Origin: Synchiropus splendidus
Lineage: Eukaryota; Chordata; Actinopteri; Syngnathiformes; Callionymidae
NCBI RefSeq assembly: GCF_027744825.2
Contig: NC_071349.1
Location: forward strand, 2,170,001 to 2,234,000
Direction: 5' to 3'
Length of the DNA stretch: 64,000 nt
Both the position numbers and the translations under genes were made by a program. This document shows positions 50,448 to 61,800 of this stretch, one piece after another; position 1 is the first letter of the stretch, and each line of letters starts with the position of its first letter. The notes beneath the pieces were generated by a model. It was not told the DNA's origin. It was given only the letters and a program-made list of their open reading frames with translations, and made no database searches.

Positions 50448-50825
50448 CATTCACACCTGCCTCCAATCTTCTGACGGCATAAAGACCGGACCAACCTGCC
50501 AGTCCTCGCCTGTTCGTCAACCCTTCATGGTTGGTTCTCGAGCGGGATAGTTAGTAGTTTATCTCTGCCTGCACAACGCATCGTCAGAGTCTTTTCAGTT
50601 TGTCTCTTCTGCCTCAGATTCTGCCTGCCTGCACCTCCTGAACCCCTACTCCACTGCCTGCACCTCCTGCACCATCACCGCACGGACAGCCGGATTCCTG
50701 GATCCTCAACCACTAGTCCAGGATCTCCTCCATGGAATCAGAAGAACCTTCCGCTCAGCACGATTAAATAACCATCTTCTAATCCCCAACCTGCATTTGA
50801 GTCTCCTGCTTCCGTATTCGTTACA
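50402..50825 (+). repeat. 3' LTR, 424 bp
   Basis: Same ends as the 5' LTR (TGTCACAACC, CGTTACA). About 15 substitutions separate it from the 5' LTR by eye, for example CGTGAC/CGTCAC, CTCGAGC/CTCCAGC and CTCCATGG/CTCCACAG. It has one full 29-bp unit plus a partial one, where the 5' LTR has two full plus a partial. It retains the CRE at 50420, CATAAAG at 50478, the self-primer word at 50508 and ATTAAA at 50763. Confidence 0.96.
50763..50768 (+). promoter_or_regulatory. ATTAAA polyadenylation-type hexamer, 3' LTR copy
   Basis: The hexamer lies 57 bp before the end of the element and would be the working polyadenylation signal for the genomic transcript. Assigned by word and position only. Confidence 0.45.
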
Positions 50826-50830
50826 ATAAC
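50826..50830. repeat. 5-bp target-site duplication, right copy (ataac)
   Basis: ATAAC directly follows the 3' LTR and matches 45563-45567. Removing the element and one copy restores a normal satellite monomer with CCATAACTTTGCAGG. Confidence 0.95.
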
Positions 50831-53800
50831 TTTGCAGGAGACTTCAGAATATGAAATTTTAACCTCCCACTATTGCAGAAAGGATCTGTCTTGTAGTTGC
50901 TCATCAAATCTAAGCTGTCTGAAGTGTTTTTACAAAGTTATCAACATTTTTATGTTTGGCGTTCCGGAATCATACTTATCACAGCCTGAAAACGAGTTTT
51001 CTGCTTTGTGCCATAACTTTGCAGGGAAGCATCAGAATATGAAATTTTCACCTCCCAATATTGCAGAACGAGTCTGTCTTGTAGTTGAACATCAAAACTA
51101 AGCTGTCTGAAGTGTTTTTCCAAAGTTATCAACATTTTCATGTTTGGCGTTCTGGAACCCATCTTATCTCAGTCTGAAAACGTCTTTTCTGGATTGTGCC
51201 ATAACTTTGCAGGGAAGCCTCAGAACATGAAATTTTCACCTCCCACTATAGTAGAAAGGGCCTTTCTAGTAGTTGCACATCAAATCTAAGCTGTCTGAAG
51301 TGTTTTTCCAAAGTTATCGACATTTTTATGTTTGGCGTTCCGGAATCGACCTTATCTCAGGCTGAAAACGCGTTTTACACATTGTGCCATAACTTTGCAG
51401 GGAAGCTTCAGAACATCGAATTTTCACCACCCACTATAGCAGAAAGGGTCTTTCTCCTAGTTGCACATCAAATCTAAGCTGTCTGAAGTGACTTTCCAAA
51501 GTTATCAACATTTGTATGTTTGGCGTTCCGGAATCAAACTTATCTCAGGCTGAACACCCGTTTTCTGCATTGTGCCATATCTTTGCAGGGATGCATCAGA
51601 ACATGACATTTTAAAGTTCCACTATAGCAGAAAGGGTCTTTCTAGTAGTTGCACATCAAATCTAAGCTGTCTGAAGTGTTTTTCCAAAATTATCAACATT
51701 TTTATGTTTGGCGTTCCGGAATCGACCTCATCTCAGACTGAAAACGCGTTTTCGGAATTGTGCCATAACTTGGCAGGGAAGCTTCAGAACATGAAATTTT
51801 CACCTCCCGCTATAGTAGAAAGGGTCTTTCTAGTAGTTGCACTTCAAATCTAAGCTGTCTGAAGTGTTTTTCAAAGTTATCAACACTTTTATGTTTGGCG
51901 TTCCGGAATCAACCTTATCTCAGGCTGAAAACGCGTTTTAGGCATGGTGCCATAACTTTGCAAGGAAGCTTCAGAACATAAAATTTTCACCTCCCACTAT
52001 AGCATAAAGGGTCTTTCTAGTAGTTGCACTTCAAATCTAAGCTGTCTGAAGTGTTTTTCGAAAGCTCTCAACATTTGTATGTTTGGCGTTCCGGAAACGA
52101 CCTTATCTCGGGCTGAAAACGCGTTTTCCGCATTGTGCCATAACTTTGCAGGGAAGCTTCAGAACATGAAATTTCACCTCCCACTATAGCAGAAAGGGTC
52201 TTTCTAGTAGTTGCACATCAAATCTAAGCTGTCTGAAGTGTTTTTCCAAAGTTATAAACATTTTTATGTTTGGCGTTCCGGAATCGATCTTATCTCCGGC
52301 TGAATACGCGTTTTCTGCATTGTGCCATAACTTTGCAGGGAATTTGCAGAACATGAAATTTTTACCTCCCACTATAGCAGAAAGGGTCTTACTAGTAGTT
52401 GCACATCAAATCTGAGCTGTTTGAAGTGTTTTTCCAAAGTTATCAACAGTCTTATGTTTGGCGTTCCGGAATCAACCTTATCTCAGGCTGAAAACGCGTT
52501 CTCTGCATTGTGCCATCACTTTGCAGGAAAGCTGCAGAATATGAAATTTTCACCTCCCACTATAGCAGAAAGGGTCTTTCTAGTAGTTGCACAACAAATC
52601 TAAGCTGTCTGAAGTGTTTTTCGAAAGTTATCAACATTTTTATGTTTGGCGTTCCGGTTCGCACCTTATTGAAAACGCCTTTTCTGCATTGTGCCATAAC
52701 TTTGCAGGGAAACTTCAGAACATGAAATTTTCACCTCCCACTATAGCAGAAAGGGTCTTTCTAGTAGTTGCACATCAAATCTAAGCTGTCTGAAGTGTTT
52801 TTCCAAAGTTATAAACATTTTTATGTTTGGCGTTCCGGAATCGATCTTATCTCCGGCTGAATACGCGTTTTCTTCATTGTGCCATAACTTTGCAGGGAAT
52901 TTGCAGAACATGAAATTTTTACCTCCCACTATAGCAGAAAGGGTCTTTCTAGTAGTTGCACATCAAATCTAAGCTGTTTGAAGTGTTTTTCCAAAGTTAT
53001 CAACAGTCTTATGTTTGGCGTTCCGGAACCAACCTTATCTCAGGCTGAAAACACGTTTTCTGCATCGTGCCATAACTTTGCAGGGAAGCCTCAGAACATG
53101 AAATGTTCACCTCCCACTATAGCAGAAAGGGTCTTTCTAGTAGTTGCACATCAAATCTAAGCTGTCTGAAGTGTTTTTCGAAAGTAATCAACATTTTTAT
53201 GTTTGGCGTTCCGGAACCCACCTCATCTCAGGATGAAAAATCGTTTTCTGCATTGTCCCATAACTTTCCATGGGAAGCATCAGAACATGAAATTTTGACC
53301 TCCCACTATAGCAGAAAGGGTCTTTCTAGTAGTTGCACATCAAATCTAAGCTGTCTGAAGTGTTTTTCCGAAGTTATCAACATTTTTATGTTTGGCGTTC
53401 CGGAATTGACCTTATGTGAGGCTGAAAACGCGTTTTCTGCATTGTGACATGACTTTGCAGGGAATCTTCAGAACATGAAATTTTAACCTCCCACGATAGC
53501 AGAAAGGGTCTTTCTAGTAGTTGCACATCAAATCTAAGCTGTTTCAATTGTTTTTCCAAAGTTATCAACACTTTTATGTTTGGTCTTCCGGAATCAACCT
53601 TATCTCAGGCCGAAAACGCGTTTTACACTTTGTGCCATAACTTTGCAGGAAAGCTTCAGAACATGAAATTTTCAACTCCCACTATAGCAGAAAGGGTCTT
53701 TCTAGTAGTTGCACATCAAATCTAAGCTGTCTGAAGAATTTTTCCAAAGTTATCAATATTTTTATGTTTGGCGTTCCGGAATCAACCTTATCTCAGGCTG

Positions 53801-55202
53801 AAAACACGTTTTCTGCATTGTGCCATAACTTTGCAGAGAAGCTTCAGAACATTAAATTTTCACCTCCCACTATAGCAGAAAGGGTCTTTCTAGTAGTTGC
53901 TCATCAAATCTAAGCTGTCTGAAGTGTATTTCAAAAGTTATCATATTTTTTATGTTTGGCGATTCTGAATCGACCTTATCTCAGGCTGAAAACGCGTTTT
54001 CTGCATTGTGGCATAACTTTGGAGGAAAGCTTCAGAACATGAAATTTTCAATTCCCATTATAGCAGAAAGGGTCTTTCTCGTACTTGCACATCAAATCTA
54101 AGCTGTCTGAAGTGTTTTTCGAAAGTTTTCAACATTTTTATGTTTGGTGTTCCTGAATCGATCTTATCTCAGGCTGAAAACGCGTTTTTGTGCATTGTGC
54201 CATAACTTTTCAGGGAAGCTTCAGAACATGAAATTTTAACCTCCCACTATAGCAGAAAGGGTCTTTCTAGTAGGTGCACATCAAATCTAAGCTGTCTGAA
54301 GTATTTTTCGAAAGTTATCAACACTTTTATGTTTGGCGTTCCGAAACCCACCTTATCTCAGGCTGAAAAGCGTTTTTGTGCATTGTGCCATAACTTTTCA
54401 GAGAAGCTTCAGAACATGAAATTTTAACCTCCCACTATAGCAGAAAGGGTCTTTCTAGTAGTTACACATCAAATCTAAGCTGTCTGAAGTTTTTTTTCCA
54501 AAGTTAACAACATTTTGATGTTTGGCGTTCCGGAATCGACCTTATCTGAGAATGAAAACGCGTTTTCTGCATTGTGCCATAAATTTGCAGGGAAGCTTCA
54601 GAACATGAAATTTTAACCTCCCACTATAGCAGAAAAGGTCATTCGAGAAGTTGCACATCAAATCTAAGCTGTCTTGAAGTGTTTTTCTGAAGTTATCAAC
54701 ATTTTTATGTTTGGCGTTCCGGAACCCACCTTATCTCAGGCTGAAAACGCGTTTTACATATTTTGCCATAACTTTGCAGGGAAGCTTCAGAACATGAAAT
54801 TTTAACATCCCACTATGGCAGAAAGGGTCTTTCCAGTAGTTGCACATCAAATCTAAGCTGTCTGAAGTGTTTTTCCAAAGTTATCAATATTTTTATGTTT
54901 GGCGTTCCGGAAATGACCTTATCTCAGGCTGATAACGCGTTTCCTGCTTTGTGGCATAACTTCTCAGGGAAGCTTCAGAACATGAAATGTTCACCTCCCA
55001 CTATAGTAGAAAGGGTCTTTCTAGTAGTTGCTCAACAAATCTAAGCTGTCTGAAGTGTTTTTCCAAAGTTATCAACATTTCTATGTTTGGCGTTCCGGAA
55101 TCGACCTTATCTCAGGCTGTAAACGCGTTTTACGCATTGTGCCATAACTTTGCAGGGAAGCTTCTGAAAATGAAATTTTCACCTCCCACTATAGCAGAAA
55201 GG
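50831..55202. repeat. Diverged monomeric satellite right of the retrotransposon
   Basis: About 23 monomers, mostly individual variants. There is one short-range duplication at offset 557: about 52160-52470 matches about 52717-53030. Between them lies the CATCACTTTGCAGG monomer followed by a 181-bp monomer (CGCACCTTATTGAAAACGCC at 52660), the same rare pair as at 4.5-5.3 kb. A GAAAAGCGTTTTTGTGC variant occurs at about 54366. No gene is visible. Confidence 0.82.
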
Positions 55203-58200
55203 GTTTTTCTAGTAGTTGCACATCAAATCTAAGCTGTCTGAAGTGTTTTTCTAAAGTTATGAAGATTTTTATGTTTGGCGTTCCGGAATCAACCTTATCA
55301 GGCTGAAAACGCATTTTCTGCATTGTGCCATAACTTTGCAAGGAAGCTTCAGAACATGAAATTTTCACCTCCCACTATACCAGAAAGGGTCTTTCTAGTA
55401 GTTGCACATCAAATCTAAGCTGTCTGATGTGTTTTTCCAAAGTTATCAACATTTTTATTTTTGGCGTTCCGGAATCGACCTTATCTCAGGCTGAAAACGC
55501 GTTTTACGCATTGTGCCATAACTTTGCACGGAAGCTTCAGAAAATGAAATTTTTACCTCCCACTAAAGCAGAAAGGGTCTTTCTAGTAGTTGCACATCAA
55601 ATCTAAGCTGTCTGAAGTGTTTTTCGAAAGTTATCAACATTTTTATGTTTGGCTTTCCGGAACCCACCTTATCTCAAGCTGAAAACGCGTTTTCTGCATT
55701 GTGCCATAACTTTGCAGGGAAGCTTCAGAACATGAAATTTTCACCTCCCACTATAGCAGAAAGGGTCTTTCTAGTAGTTGCACATCAAATCTAAGCTGTC
55801 TGAAGTGTTTTTCGGAAGTTATCACCATTTTTATGTTTGGCGTTCCAGAATCGACCTTATCTCAGGCTGAAAACGCGTTGTCTGCATTGTGCCATAACTT
55901 TGCATGGAAGCTTCCGAACATGAAATTTTAACCTCCCACTATAGCAGAAAGGGTCTTTCTAGTAGTTGCACATCAAATCTAAGCTGTCTGATGTGTTTTT
56001 CCAAAGTTATAAACATTTTTATGTATGGCGTTCCGGAATCTACCTTATCTCAGGCTGAAAACGCGTTTTCTGCATTGTGCCATAACTTTGCAGGGAAGCT
56101 TCAGAACATGAAATTTTCACCTCCCACTATAGCTGAAAGGGTCTTTCTAGTAGTTGCACATCAAATCTAAGCTGTCTGAACTGTTTTTCGAAAGTTATCA
56201 ACATTTTTATGTTTGGCGTTCCGGAACCCACCTTATCTCAGGCTGAAAACAGGTTTTCTGCATTGTGCCATAACTTTGCTGGGAAACTTCAGAACATGAA
56301 ATGTTCACCTCCCACTATAGCAGAAAGGGTTTTGCTAGTAGTTGCACATCAAATCTAAGCTGTCTGATGTGTTTTTCCAAAGTTATAAACATTTTTATGT
56401 ATGGCGTTCCGGAATCTACCTTATCTCAGGCTGAAAACGCGTTTTCTGCATTGTGCCATAACTTTGCAGGGAAGCTTCAGAACACGAAATTTTCACCTCC
56501 CACTATAGCTGAAAGGGTCTTTCTAGTAGTTGCACATCAAATCTAAGCTGTCTGAAGTGTTTTTCGAAAGTTATCAACATTTTTATGTTTGGCGTTCCGG
56601 AACCCACCTTATCTCAGGCTGAAAACTGGTTTTCTGCATTGTGCCATAACTTTGCTGGGAAGCTTCAGAACATGAAATGTTCACCTCCCACTATAGCAGA
56701 AAGGGTTTTGCTAGCAGTTGCACATCAAATCTAAGTTGTCTGAAGTGTTTTTCCAAAGTCATCAACATTTTTATGTTTGGCGTTCCGAAACCCACCTTAT
56801 CTCAAGCTGAAAACGCGTTTTCTGCATTGTGCCAAAACTTTGCAGGGAGGCTTCAGAACATGAAATGTTCACCACCCACTGCAGCAGAAAGGGTCTTTCT
56901 AGTAGTTGCACATCAAATCTAAGCTGTCTGATGTGTTTTTCCAAAGTTATCAACATTTTTTATGTTTGGCGTTCCGGAATCGACCTTATCTCAAGCTGAA
57001 AACGCGTTTTCTGCATTGTGCCATAACTTTGCAGGGAGGCTTCAGAACATGAAATTTTAACCTCCCACTATAGCAGAAAGGGTCCATCTCGTAGTTGCAC
57101 GTCAAATCTAAGATGTCTGAAGTGTTTTTCTAAAGTTATGAACATTTTTATGTTTGGCGTTCCGGAATCAACCATATCAGGCTGAAAACGCATTTTCTGC
57201 ATTGTGCCATAACTTTGCAGGGAAGCTTCAGAACATGAAATTTTCACGTCCCACTATAGCAGAAAGGGTCTTTCTAGTTGTTGCATATCAAATCTAAGCT
57301 GTCTGAAGTGTTTTTCGAAAGTTATCAACATTTTTATGTTTGGCGTTCCGGAACCCACCTTATCTCAAGCTGAAAACGCGTTTTCTGCATTGTGCCATAA
57401 CTTTGCAGGGAAGCTTCAGAACATGAAATTTTCACCTCCCACTATAGCAGAAAGGGTCTTTCTAGTAGTTGCACATCAAATCTAAGCTGTCTGAAGTGTT
57501 TTTCCAAAGTTAACAACATTTTTATGTTTGGCGTTCCGGAATCATCCTTATCTCAGGCTGAAAACACGTTTTCTGCATTGTGCCATAACTTTGCAAGGAA
57601 GCTTCAGAAAATGAAATTTTCACCTCCCACTATAGCAGAAAGGGTTTTTCTAGTAGTTGCACATCAAATCTAAGCTGTCTGAAGTGTTTTTCCAAAGTTA
57701 TCAACATTTTTATGTTTGGCGTTCCGGAATCCACCTCATCTCAGGCTGAAAACGCGTTTTCTGCATTGTGCCATAACTTTGCAAGGAAGCTTCAGAACAT
57801 GAAATTTTGACCTCCCACGATAGCAGAAAGGATCTTTTTAGTAGTTGCAAATCAAATCTAAGCTGTCTGAAGTGTTTTTCAAAAGTTATCAACATTTTTA
57901 CGTTTGGCGTTTCGGAACCGACCTTATCTCAGGCTGAAAACGCGTTTTCTGCATTGTGCCATAACTTCTCAGGGAAGCTTCAGAACATGAAATGTTCACC
58001 TCCCACTATAGCAGAAAGAGTTTTTCTAGTAGTTGCACATCAAATCTAAGCTGTCTGAAGTGTTTTTCTAAAGTTATGAAGATTTTTATGTTTGGCGTTC
58101 CGGAATCAACCTTATCAGGCTGAAAACGCATTTTCTGCATTGTGCCATAACTTTGCAAGGAAGCTTCAGAACATGAAATTTTCACCTCCCACTATACCAG

Positions 58201-60299
58201 AAAGGGTCTTTCTAGTAGTTGCACATCAAATCTAAGCTGTCTGATGTGTTTTTCCAAAGTTATCAACATTTTTATGTTTGGCGTTCCGGAATCGACCTTA
58301 TCTCAGGCTGAAAACGCGTTTTACGCATTGTGCCATAACTTTGCACGGAAGCTTCAGAAAATGAAATTTTTACCTCCCACTAAAGCAGAAAGGGTCTTTC
58401 TAGTAGTTGCACATCAAATCTAAGCTGTCTGAAGTGTTTTTCGAAAGTTATCAACATTTTTATGTTTGGCTTTCCGGAACCCACCTTATCTCAAGCTGAA
58501 AACGCGTTTTCTGCATTGTGCCATAACTTTGCAGGGAAGCTTCAGAACATGAAATTTTCACCTCCCACTATAGCAGAAAGGGTCTTTCTAGTAGTTGCAC
58601 ATCAAATCTAAGCTGTCTGAAGTGTTTTTCGGAAGTTATCACCATTTTTATGTTTGGCGTTCCAGAATCGACCTTATCTCAGGCTGAAAACGCGTTGTCT
58701 GCATTGTGCCATAACTTTGCATGGAAGCTTCCGAACATGAAATTTTAACCTCCCACTATAGCAGAAAGGGTCTTTCTAGTAGTTGCACATCAAATCTAAG
58801 CTGTCTGATGTGTTTTTCCAAAGTTATAAACATTTTTATGTATGGCGTTCCGGAATCTACCTTATCTCAGGCTGAAAACGCGTTTTCTGCATTGTGCCAT
58901 AACTTTGCAGGGAAGCTTCAGAACATGAAATTTTCACCTCCCACTATAGCTGAAAGGGTCTTTCTAGTAGTTGCACATCAAATCTAAGCTGTCTGAACTG
59001 TTTTTCGAAAGTTATCAACATTTTTATGTTTGGCGTTCCGGAACCCACCTTATCTCAGGCTGAAAACAGGTTTTCTGCATTGTGCCATAACTTTGCTGGG
59101 AAACTTCAGAACATGAAATGTTCACCTCCCACTATAGCAGAAAGGGTTTTGCTAGTAGTTGCACATCAAATCTAAGCTGTCTGATGTGTTTTTCCAAAGT
59201 TATAAACATTTTTATGTATGGCGTTCCGGAATCTACCTTATCTCAGGCTGAAAACGCGTTTTCTGCATTGTGCCATAACTTTGCAGGGAAGCTTCAGAAC
59301 ACGAAATTTTCACCTCCCACTATAGCTGAAAGGGTCTTTCTAGTAGTTGCACATCAAATCTAAGCTGTCTGAAGTGTTTTTCGAAAGTTATCAACATTTT
59401 TATGTTTGGCGTTCCGGAACCCACCTTATCTCAGGCTGAAAACTGGTTTTCTGCATTGTGCCATAACTTTGCTGGGAAGCTTCAGAACATGAAATGTTCA
59501 CCTCCCACTATAGCAGAAAGGGTTTTGCTAGCAGTTGCACATCAAATCTAAGTTGTCTGAAGTGTTTTTCCAAAGTCATCAACATTTTTATGTTTGGCGT
59601 TCCGAAACCCACCTTATCTCAAGCTGAAAACGCGTTTTCTGCATTGTGCCAAAACTTTGCAGGGAGGCTTCAGAACATGAAATGTTCACCACCCACTGCA
59701 GCAGAAAGGGTCTTTCTAGTAGTTGCACATCAAATCTAAGCTGTCTGATGTGTTTTTCCAAAGTTAGCAACATTTTTTATGTTTGGCGTTCCGGAATCGA
59801 CCTTATCTCAAGCTGAAAACGCGTTTTCTGCATTGTGCCATAACTTTGCAGGGAGGCTTCAGAACATGAAATTTTAACCTCCCACTATAGCAGAAAGGGT
59901 CCATCTCGTAGTTGCACGTCAAATCTAAGATGTCTGAAGTGTTTTTCTAAAGTTATGAACATTTTTATGTTTGGCGTTCCGGAATCAACCATATCAGGCT
60001 GAAAACGCATTTTCTGCATTGTGCCATAACTTTGCAGGGAAGCTTCAGAACATGAAATTTTCACGTCCCACTATAGCAGAAAGGGTCTTTCTAGTTGTTG
60101 CATATCAAATCTAAGCTGTCTGAAGTGTTTTTCGAAAGTTATCAACATTTTTATGTTTGGCGTTCCGGAACCCACCTTATCTCAAGCTGAAAACGCGTTT
60201 TCTGCATTGTGCCATAACTTTGCAGGGAAGCTTCAGAACATGAAATTTTCACCTCCCACTATAGCAGAAAGGGTCTTTCTAGTAGTTGCACATCAAATC
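55203..60299. repeat. Satellite HOR block I: 15-monomer unit, 2817 bp
   Basis: 55203-58019 is followed by a second, incomplete copy at 58020 to about 60299 (about 12 monomers) with offset 2817. Each unit contains two monomers with a 2-bp deletion (CCTTATCAGGCTG or CCATATCAGGCTG, at 55294, 57174, 58111 and 59994) and one with an extra T (CATTTTTTATG), which accounts for the three bases missing from 15 x 188. Very few substitutions are seen, for example TTTTATTTTTGG versus TTTTATGTTTGG (55455, 58272) and AAGTTATC versus AAGTTAGC (56944, 59761). Confidence 0.9.
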
Positions 60300-61800
60300 T
60301 AAGCTGTCTGAACTGTTTTTCGAAAGTTATCAACATTTTTATGTTTGGCGTTCCGGAACCCACCTTATCTCAGGCTGAAAACAGGTTTTCTGCATTGTGC
60401 CATAACTTTGCTGGGAAACTTCAGAACATGAAATGTTCACCTCCCACTATAGCAGAAAGGGTTTTGCTAGTAGTTGCACATCAAATCTAAGCAGTCTGAT
60501 GTGTTTTTCCAAAGTTATAAACATTTTTATGTATGGCGTTCCGGAATCTACCTTATCTCAGGCTGAAAACGCGTTTTCTGCATTGTGCCATAACTTTGCA
60601 GGGAAGCTTCAGAACATGAAATTTTCACCTCCCACTATAGCTGAAAGGGTCTTTCTAGTAGTTGCACATCAAATCTAAGCTGTCTGAAGTGTTTTTCGAA
60701 AGTTATCAACATTTTTATGTTTGGCGTTCCGGAACCCACCTTATCTCAGGCTGAAAACTGGTTTTCTGCATTGTGCCATAACTTTGCTGGGAAGCTTCAG
60801 TACATGAAATGTTCACCTCCCACTATAGCAGAAAGGGTTTTGCTAGCAGTTGCACATCAAATCTAAGCTGTCTGAAGTGTTTTTCCAAAGTCATCAACAT
60901 TTTTATGTTTGGCGTTCCGAAACCCACCTTATCTCAAGCTGAAAACGCGTTTTCTGCATTGTGCCAAAACTTTGCAGGGAGGCTTCAGAACATGAAATGT
61001 TCACCTCCCACTGCAGCAGAAAGGGTCTTTCTAGTAGTTGCACATCAAATCTAAGCTGTCTGATGTGTTTTTCCAAAGTTATCAACATTTTTATGTTTGG
61101 CGTTCCGGAATCGACCTTATCTCAAGCTGAAAACGCGTTTTCTGCATTGTGCCATAACTTTGCAGGGAGGCTTCAGAACATGAAATTTTAACCTCCCACT
61201 ATAGCAGAAAGGGTCCATCTCGTAGTTGCACGTCAAATCTAAGATGTCTGAAGTGTTTTCCGAAAGTTATCAACATTTTTATGTTAGGTGTTCCGGAATC
61301 GACCTTATCTCAGGCAGAAAACACTTTTTACGCTTTGTGCCATAACTTTGCAGGGAAGCTTCAGAAAATGAAATTTTCACCTCCCACTATAGCAGAAAGG
61401 GGTTTTCTAGTAGTTGCACATCAAATCTAAGCTGTCTGAAGTGTTTTTCTAAAGTTATGAACATTTTTATGTTTGGCGTTCCGGAATCAACCATATCAGG
61501 CTGAAAACGCATTTTCTGCATTGTGCCATAACTTTGCAGGGAAGCTTCAGAACATGAAATTTTCACGTCCCACTATAGCAGAAAGGGTCTTTCTAGTTGT
61601 TGCATATCAAATCTAAGCTGTCTGAAGTGTTTTTCGAAAGTTATCAACATTTTTATGTTTGGCGTTCCGGAACCCACCTTATCTCAAGCTGAAAACGCGT
61701 TTTCTGCATTGTGCCATAACTTTGCAGGGAAGCTTCAGAACATGAAATTTTCACCTCCCACTATAGCAGAAAGGGTCTTTCTAGTAGTTGCACATCAAAT
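60300..61800. repeat. Satellite HOR block I extension: 7-monomer unit, 1315 bp, with an inserted monomer
   Basis: From 60300 the sequence jumps back to match 58985 onward (offset 1315, seven monomers minus 1) to about 61240. One differently typed monomer follows (about 61245-61430, with ACACTTTTTACGCTTTG). Pattern matching then resumes at about 61440 against about 59940-60299. The duplicate was thus opened by one foreign monomer. Confidence 0.82.

Larger units (their letters stand above)
45568..50825 (+). mobile_element. Ty3/gypsy chromovirus, Tf1/sushi-like LTR retrotransposon, defective
   Basis: The element is 5258 bp, with two LTRs starting TGTCACAACC and ending CGTTACA, flanked by a perfect 5-bp ATAAC duplication. 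Inside, in order, are a primer-binding site, gag, a -1 frameshift signal, pol (protease, RT, RNase H, integrase, chromodomain) and a polypurine tract. There is no env between pol and the 3' LTR. Domain order and the C-terminal chromodomain place it among chromoviruses; Gag, the chromodomain and the self-priming signal point to the Tf1/sushi branch known from fish. Pol has three disabling lesions, so this copy cannot move on its own. It is more GC-rich than the surrounding satellite. The LTRs differ by about 15 substitutions plus three indels, so the insertion is not very recent. Confidence 0.97.
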
